DNA of 64,000 nucleotides from assembly GCF_002407245.1 (NCBI RefSeq), contig NZ_CP010681.1:2666001-2730000 (forward strand). The letters run 5' to 3'. This document shows, one piece after another, positions 53,350 to 61,985 of this stretch. Under the pieces are notes generated by a model that ran no database searches, was not told the DNA's origin, and saw only the letters and a program-made list of their open reading frames with translations. Positions within the stretch are counted from its first letter, which is position 1. The number at the start of each line of letters is the position of its first letter. The stretch is from Phaeobacter piscinae (GTDB lineage Bacteria > Pseudomonadota > Alphaproteobacteria > Rhodobacterales > Rhodobacteraceae). The position numbers were made by a program, and so were the translations under genes.

Positions 53350-55754
53350 TGGCTGTTGCAAAACCCCTTCCCCATGATGCGGCACGGCTGCATGTGACCG
53401 GTCAGGCGCGCTATGTGGATGATATTCCGGCGCCGCGTGACACGTTGCATCTGGCCTTTGGCCTGTCGACAGTGGCCCACGCAGACATCACCGCACTGGA
53501 TCTGGAGGCCGTGCGCCAAAGCGATGGCGTGGTGGCCGTGCTCACCGCTGACGATCTGCCCTTTGACAACGACGTGTCGCCCTCGGCCCATGACGAGCCG
53601 CTCTTGGCCAAGGGGGCTGTTCACCATATCGGTCAGCCGGTGTTTCTGGTGATCGCCACCTCACATCGTGCGGCACGGGTTGCGGCGCGCAGGGGTCAGA
53701 TCAGCTACGCCGAACGCCCGGCTCTCCTGACGCTGGAGGACGCGCTGGCCGCAGACAGCCGGTTTGAGGACGGCCCCCGCATCTACACCAAAGGCGACGC
53801 CGACAGCGCCATCCAGACCGCCGCGCATGTGGTTGAGGACACGTTTGACATCGGCGGGCAGGAGCATTTCTACCTTGAAGGTCAGGCCGCCATGGCCCAG
53901 CCGCAGGAAGACGGCGGCATGCTGGTCAACTCCTCAACCCAGCACCCCACCGAAATCCAGCACAAGGTGGCCGAGGCCATCGGCCTGCCGATGCACGCCG
54001 TCCGGGTTGAGACCCGCCGCATGGGCGGTGGCTTTGGCGGCAAGGAAAGCCAGGGCAACGCGCTGGCCGTGGCCTGCGCCATCGCTGCGCGCGCGACCGG
54101 GCGCACCTGCAAGATGCGCTATGACCGCGATGATGACATGACCATCACCGGCAAGCGTCACGCCTTCCGCATTTCCTATCGCGCGGGCTTTGACGCAGAG
54201 GGGCGCATTCTGGGGGTTGAATTCACCCATCTGGTTGATTGCGGCTGGGCACAGGATCTGTCGCTGCCGGTCGCAGACCGCGCCATGCTGCACAGCGACA
54301 ACGCCTATCTGATCCCCGCGATCCGCATCGAAAGCCACCGGCTGAAAACCAACCGTCAAAGCGCCACCGCCTATCGCGGCTTTGGCGGTCCACAGGGCAT
54401 GGTCGGCATCGAACGGCTGATGGATCACGCGGCCCATGCCCTGGGTCTGGATCCGGTCGCGCTGCGCCAGCGCAACTATTATGCGCCGATGCAATCCGCC
54501 ACCGCGCCAGCGGGCGCGCCCCACGACAGCTCTGTCCCCGCGCCGGATGCAGCAAGCGATCTTGCCACCCGCGGTGCCCCAGCAGACTCAACCAATGTCA
54601 CCACACCCGCCGCAGATGTGCAGACCACCCCCTACCATATGCCGGTAGAGGACTTCGTTCTGCACGAGCTGACCGCAGAGCTGCTGGACACATCAGACTA
54701 CGCAACCCGCAAGGCGGAGATCGCGAAGTGGAACGCCGATAATGACCGCCTCAAGCGCGGGATTGCGTTTTCGCCGGTGAAATTCGGCATCTCTTTCACG
54801 CTGACCCATCTCAATCAGGCGGGTGCGCTGGTGCATGTCTATCAGGACGGCTCAGTCCACCTAAACCACGGCGGCACCGAAATGGGCCAGGGCCTGTTTC
54901 AGAAGGTGGCTCAGGTCGCGGCCAGCCGCTTTGGCATCTCGCTGGACAAGGTAAAGATCACTGCCACCGACACCGCCAAGGTGCCAAATACCTCGGCCAC
55001 GGCAGCCTCCTCCGGCACCGACCTCAATGGCATGGCGGTGAAGGCCGCCTGTGACACCATCCGCGACCGCATGGCGGCCTATCTCGCGGAGCGCTATCAG
55101 CAGCCAGTCGCAGCCGTGCGGTTTGAGGACGATCGGGTCATCATCGGCAGCGAAGAGCTGAGCTTCGAGGCGGCGGCGATGGAATGCTACACAGGCCGCA
55201 TCAGCCTGTCGTCTACCGGGTATTACAAGACCCCGAAACTGGAATGGGACCGCATTCAGGGCAAGGGGCGCCCGTTCTTCTACTTTGCGTATGGCGCGGC
55301 GATCACCGAGGTTGTGGTCGATCGGCTCACTGGCGAAAACCGTATCCTGCGGGCCGATGTGCTGCATGATGCGGGCGCCTCGCTGAACCCCGCATTGGAT
55401 ATCGGGCAGGTGGAAGGCGCTTATGTGCAGGGGGCAGGCTGGCTCACGACAGAGGAGCTGGTCTGGGATCAGACCGGCAATCTGCGCACCCATGCGCCCT
55501 CCACCTACAAGATCCCCGCCTGTTCCGACCGCCCGGATGTGTTCAATGTCGCGCTTTGGAATGGCGAGAACCGCGAGGACAGCATCTATCGCTCCAAAGC
55601 GGTGGGGGAGCCGCCCTTCATGCTGGGGATCTCGGCCTGGCTCGCGCTCAGCCATGCGGTGGACGCCTACGGTGGCGGCTATCCGGCGCTGAATGCGCCC
55701 GCAACGGCGGAAGAACTCTGGCGGGCAGTGCGCCGCATCGCGCCGGAGGCCTGA
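53349..55754 (+). CDS. xdhB: xanthine dehydrogenase large (molybdenum cofactor) subunit
   Basis: An 801-residue Mo-cofactor subunit that oxidises hypoxanthine and xanthine. Typical segments are 'DIGGQEHFYLEGQAAMAQPQ' (near residues 170-189), 'RRMGGGFGGKESQGN' (near 221-235), 'AYRGFGGPQGM' and 'GGTEMGQGLFQKVAQVA'; the catalytic glutamate lies in the C-terminal 'KAVGEPPFMLGIS'. Between 'RNYYAP' and 'TTPYHMPVEDF' there is an Ala/Pro/Thr-rich insertion of about 45 residues (54485-54630) not usual for the family. The ATG at 53349 is preferred over GTG 53346. Confidence 0.94.
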   Translation: MAVAKPLPHDAARLHVTGQARYVDDIPAPRDTLHLAFGLSTVAHADITALDLEAVRQSDGVVAVLTADDLPFDNDVSPSAHDEPLLAKGAVHHIGQPVFLVIATSHRAARVAARRGQISYAERPALLTLEDALAADSRFEDGPRIYTKGDADSAIQTAAHVVEDTFDIGGQEHFYLEGQAAMAQPQEDGGMLVNSSTQHPTEIQHKVAEAIGLPMHAVRVETRRMGGGFGGKESQGNALAVACAIAARATGRTCKMRYDRDDDMTITGKRHAFRISYRAGFDAEGRILGVEFTHLVDCGWAQDLSLPVADRAMLHSDNAYLIPAIRIESHRLKTNRQSATAYRGFGGPQGMVGIERLMDHAAHALGLDPVALRQRNYYAPMQSATAPAGAPHDSSVPAPDAASDLATRGAPADSTNVTTPAADVQTTPYHMPVEDFVLHELTAELLDTSDYATRKAEIAKWNADNDRLKRGIAFSPVKFGISFTLTHLNQAGALVHVYQDGSVHLNHGGTEMGQGLFQKVAQVAASRFGISLDKVKITATDTAKVPNTSATAASSGTDLNGMAVKAACDTIRDRMAAYLAERYQQPVAAVRFEDDRVIIGSEELSFEAAAMECYTGRISLSSTGYYKTPKLEWDRIQGKGRPFFYFAYGAAITEVVVDRLTGENRILRADVLHDAGASLNPALDIGQVEGAYVQGAGWLTTEELVWDQTGNLRTHAPSTYKIPACSDRPDVFNVALWNGENREDSIYRSKAVGEPPFMLGISAWLALSHAVDAYGGGYPALNAPATAEELWRAVRRIAPEA

Positions 55755-55757
55755 GCG

Positions 55758-56708
55758 ATGGGGTTTGATCTGCAGGATCTGAGCCGCCAGATTGCGGCGC
55801 ATGGACCGGTGGTGCGGGTGGTGATTGCCGCCATCCGCGGCTCCTCCCCGCGTGAGGTAGGCGCGGCGATGCTGGTCTGGAAAGACGGCCAGTCCGGCAC
55901 CATCGGCGGTGGCGCGTTGGAGCATGAGGCGGCTGAGGCGGCTCGTGCCCAGCTGGCGACGGGTCGGATGCGGCAGCAGACCACCCGCGCACTTGGTCCC
56001 GACCTGGGGCAATGCTGCGGCGGGTCGGTGACACTGTGGAGCGAGTTGTACCGCGCTGAGGATCTGAAGCAGTTGGACGACGAGGTGATCCTGCGGGCGC
56101 TGCAGACGGATACGGGCGAACCGCCGCTTGCCCTGCGGCGCAAACTGGCGCTGGCCCGCAGTCAGGGGCAACGCCCCGATCCGCAGCTGAGCGATGGCTG
56201 GCTGCTGGAACCTGTGCACCGCCCTGAAACCCCGCTGTGGATCTGGGGGGCGGGCCATGTGGGCCGCGCCCTCGTCGATGTGCTGGCGCCGATGCCGGAT
56301 CTGGATATCACCTGGGTCGATACCGGGCCTGAGCGCTTCCCCTCTGACAGTCCTGCGGCTGTCACCACCGTGCCCGCAGCGGAGCCTGCGGCATTGGTGC
56401 CCCATGCCCCTGAAAATGCACGGCATTTGGTGCTTACCTATTCCCATGCGCTGGATCTGACGCTATGCCACGCCCTGTTGCTGCGCGGCTTTGCCTTTGC
56501 CGGGGTGATCGGATCTGCCACCAAATGGGCGCGGTTCCGCTCGCGGCTCAGGGAACTGGGCCACAGGCCGGATCAGATCGCCCGGCTGACCTGCCCCATT
56601 GGCGATCCCGCCCTTGGCAAGCATCCGCAAATGATTGCGGTGGGGGTTGCGGCAGAGCTTTTGCGCCTGGGCGCCACAGACGAGTTGAAGAAGGACAGAC
56701 GCGCGTGA
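55758..56708 (+). CDS. xdhC: xanthine dehydrogenase accessory protein (Mo-cofactor sulfuration/insertion)
   Basis: A 316-residue XdhC-family chaperone that binds Mo cofactor and helps deliver its sulfurated form to XdhB. The N-terminal XdhC_CoxI part has 'IRGSSPREVGAAMLVWKDGQ' and the 'LGQCCGGSVTLW' motif (near residues 83-94). A Rossmann-like C-terminal half starts 'LWIWGAGHVGRALVDVLAPM'. It lies 3 bases after xdhB, and the next gene overlaps its stop. Confidence 0.92.
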   Translation: MGFDLQDLSRQIAAHGPVVRVVIAAIRGSSPREVGAAMLVWKDGQSGTIGGGALEHEAAEAARAQLATGRMRQQTTRALGPDLGQCCGGSVTLWSELYRAEDLKQLDDEVILRALQTDTGEPPLALRRKLALARSQGQRPDPQLSDGWLLEPVHRPETPLWIWGAGHVGRALVDVLAPMPDLDITWVDTGPERFPSDSPAAVTTVPAAEPAALVPHAPENARHLVLTYSHALDLTLCHALLLRGFAFAGVIGSATKWARFRSRLRELGHRPDQIARLTCPIGDPALGKHPQMIAVGVAAELLRLGATDELKKDRRA

Positions 56709-58222
56709 CCCAACCTCTCCTGAGCCTGCAAGGTTTGACAAAGGCCTATCCCGGTGTTGTTGCCAACGATACGGTCTCCTTTGATATCGGCGCGGGAGAG
56801 GTTCACGCCCTGCTCGGCGAAAACGGCGCCGGGAAATCGACGCTGGTCAAGATGATCTATGGGCTGGTGAAGCCCGACAGCGGCACCATGCTGCTGCGCG
56901 GGGAACCCTATACCCCCGGCGAACCGCGTCAGGCCCGCGCCGATGGCATTGCCATGGTGTTTCAGCATTTTTCGTTGTTCGATGCGCTGAATGTGGCGGA
57001 AAATATCGCCCTTGGCATGGAAAACCCGCCTGCGATGCGCGATCTGGCCAGCCAGATCCGCCGGGTCTCGGAAACCTACGGCCTGCCGCTGGATCCCTAC
57101 CGCACGGTGGGCGACCTCTCTGCAGGCGAACGTCAGCGGGTGGAGATCATCCGCTGCCTGCTGCAGGACCCAAAGCTGTTGATCATGGATGAACCCACAT
57201 CCGTGCTCACCCCGCAGGAGGTGGAGATCCTGTTTCAGACTCTGCAGAAGCTGCGGTCCGAGGGCACGTCGATCCTCTATATCTCCCACAAGCTGGAAGA
57301 GATCCGCACGCTGTGTGATCACGCCACCATTCTACGGCTGGGCAAGAATGTGGGGGAATGTGTACCGGCTGAGACCTCCGCCCGCGATATGGCGGAGATG
57401 ATGGTGGGCACAGCGCTGCAAACGCCGGAACGCTCTGGCCGCGCGCTTGGCGATGTGGCGCTGGATATCAGCGGGCTGTCGGTGCCTGCGCCCTCTGCCT
57501 TTGGTACCGCACTGAAGAACGTGCATATGACCGTGCGCAAGGGAGAGATCCTCGGCGTGGGCGGGGTTGCGGGCAACGGTCAGGACGAACTACTGGGCGT
57601 GCTGTCGGGCGAGACCACAACCGCCGCCGATGCGGTCACGCTGGGTGGCGCCCCGATTGGCAACCTCGGCCCCGTGGCGCGCCGCCGGTTGGGTATTCTG
57701 GCCGCCCCGGAAGAGCGTCTGGGTCATGCCGCTGCGCCGGATATGAGCCTGACGGAAAATGCCATGCTGACCGCCGCCACCCGCGAGGGGCTGGCGAGCC
57801 GGGGTTTCCTCAAATGGGGGCTGGCGCAGGAGTTCGCCGAGAAGGTCATCAAGGACTTCGACGTCCGCACACCTGGCCCAGAGAATGCCGCGCGCTCTCT
57901 GTCCGGGGGCAACCTGCAGAAATTTGTCATTGGCCGCGAGGTCCTGCAACGCCCGGAGGTTCTGGTGGTGAATCAGCCGACCTGGGGTGTGGATGCCGCC
58001 GCCGCCGCCGCGATCCGCCAGTCGCTGCTGGATCTGGCCGCCGGGGGCACCGCCGTGATCTGTATCAGTCAGGATCTGGATGAACTGATGGAGATCGCCG
58101 ACAGTTTTGCCGCCCTGAACGAGGGCCGATTGAGCGCACCGCGCCCCACTGCGGGTCTCAGTGTCGATGAAATCGGCCTGATGATGGGCGGCGCCCACGG
58201 CATGGAGGTTGCGCATGTCTAG
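56705..58222 (+). CDS. nucleoside/purine-type ABC transporter ATP-binding protein (BMP system)
   Basis: A 505-residue ATPase with two fused ABC domains. The first is complete: Walker A 'GENGAGKSTLVKMI', signature 'LSAGERQRVEIIRCL', Walker B 'LLIMDEPTSVLTPQ'. In the second the Walker A is degenerate ('GVAGNGQDELLG'), the signature is 'LSGGNLQKFVIGREV' and Walker B reads 'VLVVNQPTWGVD' with Asn for Asp, as in YufO/NupA relatives. It starts with GTG overlapping the xdhC stop by 4 bases. Coupling to xdhABC suggests import of purines or nucleosides. Confidence 0.88.
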   Translation: MTQPLLSLQGLTKAYPGVVANDTVSFDIGAGEVHALLGENGAGKSTLVKMIYGLVKPDSGTMLLRGEPYTPGEPRQARADGIAMVFQHFSLFDALNVAENIALGMENPPAMRDLASQIRRVSETYGLPLDPYRTVGDLSAGERQRVEIIRCLLQDPKLLIMDEPTSVLTPQEVEILFQTLQKLRSEGTSILYISHKLEEIRTLCDHATILRLGKNVGECVPAETSARDMAEMMVGTALQTPERSGRALGDVALDISGLSVPAPSAFGTALKNVHMTVRKGEILGVGGVAGNGQDELLGVLSGETTTAADAVTLGGAPIGNLGPVARRRLGILAAPEERLGHAAAPDMSLTENAMLTAATREGLASRGFLKWGLAQEFAEKVIKDFDVRTPGPENAARSLSGGNLQKFVIGREVLQRPEVLVVNQPTWGVDAAAAAAIRQSLLDLAAGGTAVICISQDLDELMEIADSFAALNEGRLSAPRPTAGLSVDEIGLMMGGAHGMEVAHV

Positions 58223-58279
58223 CCTCGCGGCCGGGCGCACGCAGTCCAACCGCAGCGCAGGCTGCCGGGTTCGGAGTGT

Positions 58280-58303
58280 GAGTATTTTTGGAAAGATGAC
58301 AGG
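58280..58303 (+). repeat. 24-bp intergenic repeat, copy 1
   Basis: Begins GAGTATTTTTGGAAAG and continues TGACAGG after one A. A second copy in opposite orientation is at 61936-61959 and matches at 22 of 24 positions. It lies between the ATPase and first permease genes of the BMP transporter. Confidence 0.6.
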
Positions 58304-58342
58304 CACGCAGGCACAGATCTGCGACCGGGGGGAACGATAGGA

Positions 58343-59425
58343 ATGATCCGGCTAGAAAAGAGACCACAGCCATCGCGCGTCTGGTCGATGGCAACGCCGC
58401 TGGTGGCGGTGCTGGCGACGATGATTGCGGGCGGGCTGCTGTTTGCCGCCCTCGGCAAAGATCCGGTGGCGGCGATCCGCACCATCTTTTGGGACCCGTT
58501 GTTTGGCGAATTTGCCTTCTACTACCGCCCGCAACTGCTGGTGAAGGGTGCGCCCCTTGTGTTGATCGCCATCGGCCTGTCCTTGGGCTTTCGTGCGGGG
58601 ATCTGGAACATCGGCGCCGAGGGTCAATACATCATGGGCGCCATCTGTGGCGCCGGGGCCGGCCTTGCCTTCTACCCGTCGGATTCGGTCCTGATCTTTC
58701 CGCTGATGGTGGTGGCTGGCGCGCTTGGCGGCTGGGCCTGGGCGATGATCCCGGCCGTGCTCAAGACCCGCTTTGGCACCAATGAGATCCTGGTCTCGCT
58801 GATGCTGGTCTATGTGGCCGAGCAGTTCCTCGCCTCGGTCTCGCTTGGCCTGTTGAAAAACCCCGAGGGCTTCGGCTTTCCCGGCTCGCGCAACCTGCAG
58901 TCCTGGGACAGCGCCCATAATGCCGAGCTGATCGCGGGCACTGGCATGCACTGGGGTGTTGTGGCGGCGCTGATTGCCGTGATCTTTGCCTATGTGCTGC
59001 TCAATCGCCATATGCTGGGCTATCACATCCGCCTGAGCGGCGAGGCCCCCCGTGCGGCGCGTTTTGCAGGTGTGAACCCCACCCGGCTGGTGCTGTTCTG
59101 CCTTGGCACCTCCGGCGCTCTGGCAGGTCTTGCGGGCCTGTTTGAAGTTTCCGGCCCCTCCGGTCAGATCTCCATTGATTTCAATGTCGGCTACGGGTTT
59201 ACCGCCATTATTGTCGCCTTCCTTGGCCGGTTGCATCCGGTGGGTATTCTGTTGGCCGGCGGGTTGATGGCGCTGACCTATATTGGCGGCGATATCGCGC
59301 AGTCCAACATGGGCCTGCCCTCCGCCGCGATCCAGGTGTTTCAGGGGATGCTGCTGTTCTTCCTGCTGGCCTTTGACCTCCTGACTAATTTCCGCATCAC
59401 CCTGCGCATGCGGGAGGTGGCGTGA
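58343..59425 (+). CDS. ABC transporter permease (nucleoside/purine, BMP system)
   Basis: A 360-residue BPD_transp_2 permease with about nine or ten membrane segments. 'GLSLGFRAGIWNIGAEGQYI' (near residues 79-98) is the hallmark of the YufP/NupB-type subunit. AGGA precedes the ATG. Its stop overlaps the DUF2834 gene. Confidence 0.88.
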   Translation: MIRLEKRPQPSRVWSMATPLVAVLATMIAGGLLFAALGKDPVAAIRTIFWDPLFGEFAFYYRPQLLVKGAPLVLIAIGLSLGFRAGIWNIGAEGQYIMGAICGAGAGLAFYPSDSVLIFPLMVVAGALGGWAWAMIPAVLKTRFGTNEILVSLMLVYVAEQFLASVSLGLLKNPEGFGFPGSRNLQSWDSAHNAELIAGTGMHWGVVAALIAVIFAYVLLNRHMLGYHIRLSGEAPRAARFAGVNPTRLVLFCLGTSGALAGLAGLFEVSGPSGQISIDFNVGYGFTAIIVAFLGRLHPVGILLAGGLMALTYIGGDIAQSNMGLPSAAIQVFQGMLLFFLLAFDLLTNFRITLRMREVA

Positions 59426-59739
59426 TGCCAAGGCCTGCATTCTGGTGGACCCTCGCGGTATTGGGCACCGTTCTACCCTGGCTGTTCTTTGCGTCATTCA
59501 TTGCCCAGCACGGCCTGTCGCCTGTGTTGTTCATAATGGCACTGTTTGAGAATGGGGCTGCTGCGGGGTTTTCGACGGATATCCTGCTGTCGATCCCAAT
59601 GTTCTGGATCTGGTCTTTCTTTGACGCCAAACGCGAAGGAGTTGACCTGTGGTGGCTGACCCTGCCTGCGGCCTTCACGGTTGGCCTCTCCCTTGCCTTG
59701 CCGCTCTATTTTGCCCTGCGTGAAACGAGGAACGCCTGA
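59425..59739 (+). CDS. DUF2834-like small membrane protein
   Basis: A 104-residue protein with three hydrophobic segments ('FWWTLAVLGTVLPWLFFASF', 'ILLSIPMFWIWSFFDAKREG', 'LTLPAAFTVGLSLALPLYFA'), as in DUF2834 proteins. It overlaps the permease stop by one base (TGATG) and ends one base before the next permease start, so it is co-translated inside the transporter operon. No function is known; a small accessory subunit is possible. Confidence 0.75.
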   Translation: MPRPAFWWTLAVLGTVLPWLFFASFIAQHGLSPVLFIMALFENGAAAGFSTDILLSIPMFWIWSFFDAKREGVDLWWLTLPAAFTVGLSLALPLYFALRETRNA

Positions 59740-59740
59740 T

Positions 59741-60661
59741 ATGGATCTTTCTGCAATTAACCCGGTCCTGCTCATCGCCTCACTGATGGTGGCGGCCACA
59801 CCGATCCTGATCGCTGCTATTGGCGAATTGGTGGTGGAGAAATCCGGCGTTCTGAACCTTGGCGTCGAAGGCATGATGATCACCGGCGCCATCGCCGGTT
59901 TCGCCACCGCAGTGGAGACCGGCTCCCCCCTGCTGGGCTTCTTTGCTGCCGCCTTTGCCGGGGCGGCGCTGTCGGTGCTGTTCGGTTTCCTGACCCAGTT
60001 TGCCAAGGCCAATCAGGTCGCCTCTGGTCTGGCGCTAACGCTGTTTGGTCTGGGGCTGTCAGCGTTGATGGGACAATCCTATGTCGGGGTGAAACCGCCG
60101 CAAATGGGCGATATCCATATCCCCGTCTTGAGCGATCTGCCGGTGGTGGGGCCAATCCTCTTTGGCCACGATATCATTCTCTATTTCGGCATCGCGCTCA
60201 CCGCCGCTGTCTGGGCGCTGCTGAAGTTTTCCCGCGCCGGGCTGATCCTGCGGGCGGTGGGTGAAAACCACGACGCCGCCCATGCGCTGGGGTACAAGGT
60301 GATCCGCATTCGCCTGATGGCGATCCTGTTTGGTGGGGCCTGTGCCGGTGTTGGCGGCGCCTACATCAGCCTCATCCGGGTGCCGCAATGGACCGAAGGC
60401 ATGACCGCCGGTGTCGGCTGGATTGCACTTGCGCTGGTGGTCTTTGCCAGCTGGAAACCCTGGCGCGCGCTGCTGGGTGCCTATCTTTTCGGCGGGGTCA
60501 CAGTGGTGCAGCTCAATCTGCAGGCCGCAGGCGTTGCCATCCCGGTCGAGTATCTGGCAATGTCGCCCTACGTGATCACCATTATCGTGCTTGTTATTCT
60601 TTCCGCGGACAAGAGCAGCGCACCTGCCGCCCTTGGCCGCAATTTCCACGCCTCCCGCTGA
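59741..60661 (+). CDS. ABC transporter permease (nucleoside/purine, BMP system, second subunit)
   Basis: A 306-residue permease with about eight to ten membrane segments. 'IGELVVEKSGVLNLGVEGMM' (near residues 26-45) is the hallmark of YufQ/NupC-type subunits. 'RAVGENHDAAHALGYKVIRIR' contains the coupling-helix region (key residues G-E-N and the A-x-G of ALGY). The ATG at 59741 starts the conserved part. Confidence 0.88.
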   Translation: MDLSAINPVLLIASLMVAATPILIAAIGELVVEKSGVLNLGVEGMMITGAIAGFATAVETGSPLLGFFAAAFAGAALSVLFGFLTQFAKANQVASGLALTLFGLGLSALMGQSYVGVKPPQMGDIHIPVLSDLPVVGPILFGHDIILYFGIALTAAVWALLKFSRAGLILRAVGENHDAAHALGYKVIRIRLMAILFGGACAGVGGAYISLIRVPQWTEGMTAGVGWIALALVVFASWKPWRALLGAYLFGGVTVVQLNLQAAGVAIPVEYLAMSPYVITIIVLVILSADKSSAPAALGRNFHASR

Positions 60662-60733
60662 TCTGGCGGGTGGCGGAACCTCTGTCCAGGGTCCTCTCCT
60701 GGGCACAACAACCAAAACGGGGAGTCCGTAAAG

Positions 60734-61810
60734 ATGAAACTGAATAAACTGCTGACCAGCGCCGCAGTGGCGCTTGGCCTGGCAACCGGCGCCGTGGCCG
60801 CAGACGACAAGACCAAAGTGGGATTTGTCTATGTTGGCCCGGTGGGTGATGGTGGCTGGACCTACGAACATGATCAGGGCCGCAAGGCCGTGGTTGCGGA
60901 ATTCGGCGACAAGGTCGAAACCGTCTACGTCGAAAACGTGGCAGAAGGCCCCGATGCCGAACGTGTGATGACCCAGATGGCGCTGGAAGGCGCGGATCTG
61001 ATCTTCACCACCTCTTTTGGCTACATGGATCCGACCATCAACGTCGCCAAGAAATTCCCCAATGTGAAGTTCGAGCACGCCACCGGCTATAAGCGCGCCG
61101 ACAATGTCTCCACCTACTCGGCCCGTTTCTACGAAGGCCGCGCGGTACAGGGCCACATCGCGGGCAATCTCACCGAGAGCAATATCGTCGGCTATATCGG
61201 CTCCTATCCGATCCCCGAAGTGATCCGGGGTATCAACTCGGCCTATCTGCACGCCAAGAAGGTGAACCCCGATGTGGAGTTCAAAATCGTCTGGGCCTTC
61301 ACTTGGTTTGATCCTGCCAAAGAAGCCGACGCCGCCAAGGTTCTGATCGAACAGGGCGCCGACGTGATCCTGCAGCACACCGACTCCACTGCACCGCAGG
61401 CCGCCGCGCAGGCTGCTGGCAATGTCTATACCTTCGGGCAGGCTTCCGACATGGCGGAATACGCGCCGAAACCGCGCGTGTCCTCCATCATTGATGACTG
61501 GGCACCCTATTACATCGCCCGCACCCAGGCGGTCATGGATGGCAGCTGGGAAAGCACCGACACCTGGGACGGCATCGGCGCCGGCATGGTGAAAATCGGC
61601 GAGATCACCGATGCGGTTCCTGCCGCCGTGAAGGAAGAGGCGCTGGCGCTGAAGGCCTCGCTGGCCGATGGCTCCTACCATGCCTTCACCGGTCCGATCA
61701 AAAAACAGGACGGATCCGACTGGCTGGCAGAAGGTGAGACCGCGGATGACGGCACCCTGGCGGGCATGAACTTCTTCGTCGAGGGCATTCAGGGCGATAT
61801 CCCGCAGTAA
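60734..61810 (+). CDS. BMP-family ABC transporter substrate-binding protein
   Basis: A 358-residue basic membrane protein (PnrA/Bmp) type binding protein. It has a Sec signal ending 'ATGAVAADD' (cut near residue 23) without a lipobox cysteine, then 'KVGFVYVGPVGDGGWTYEHD'. GGGGAG precedes the ATG. Characterised relatives bind purine nucleosides, which agrees with linkage to xdhABC. Last gene of the operon, followed by a strong terminator. Confidence 0.9.
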   Translation: MKLNKLLTSAAVALGLATGAVAADDKTKVGFVYVGPVGDGGWTYEHDQGRKAVVAEFGDKVETVYVENVAEGPDAERVMTQMALEGADLIFTTSFGYMDPTINVAKKFPNVKFEHATGYKRADNVSTYSARFYEGRAVQGHIAGNLTESNIVGYIGSYPIPEVIRGINSAYLHAKKVNPDVEFKIVWAFTWFDPAKEADAAKVLIEQGADVILQHTDSTAPQAAAQAAGNVYTFGQASDMAEYAPKPRVSSIIDDWAPYYIARTQAVMDGSWESTDTWDGIGAGMVKIGEITDAVPAAVKEEALALKASLADGSYHAFTGPIKKQDGSDWLAEGETADDGTLAGMNFFVEGIQGDIPQ

Positions 61811-61843
61811 GCTGCGGCGCCTCTTCAACGATGTAATGACACG

Positions 61844-61875
61844 AAAGGCCCGCCTCATCCGGCGGGCCTTTTTTT
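61844..61875 (+). terminator. Rho-independent terminator of the xdh-BMP transporter operon
   Basis: A perfect 11-bp stem (AAAGGCCCGCC and GGCGGGCCTTT) with a 6-base loop, followed by more T residues, 34 bases after the stop codon. Confidence 0.9.
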
Positions 61876-61935
61876 GTCGCAAGGAACGTCAATGATACCT
61901 GCGAGAGGAAGCCTCTCCGGGACAAACGACCTCCG

Positions 61936-61959
61936 CCTGTCACCTTTCCCAAAATACTC
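61936..61959 (-). repeat. 24-bp intergenic repeat, copy 2
   Basis: On the minus strand it begins GAGTATTTTGGGAAAG and continues GTGACAGG, matching the copy at 58280-58303 at 22 of 24 positions. It lies between the terminator and the end of the phosphatidyltransferase gene. Confidence 0.6.
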
Positions 61960-61985
61960 AAAATCCTAGGGCGCGGCTCAGGACC

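Noticed and set aside
54861..56447. 528-codon minus-strand frame opposite xdhB and xdhC
   Set aside because: It is a shadow frame over two coupled, well-conserved genes.
60059..61882. 607-codon minus-strand frame opposite the BMP binding protein and second permease
   Set aside because: It is antisense to two intact genes and even crosses the operon terminator.
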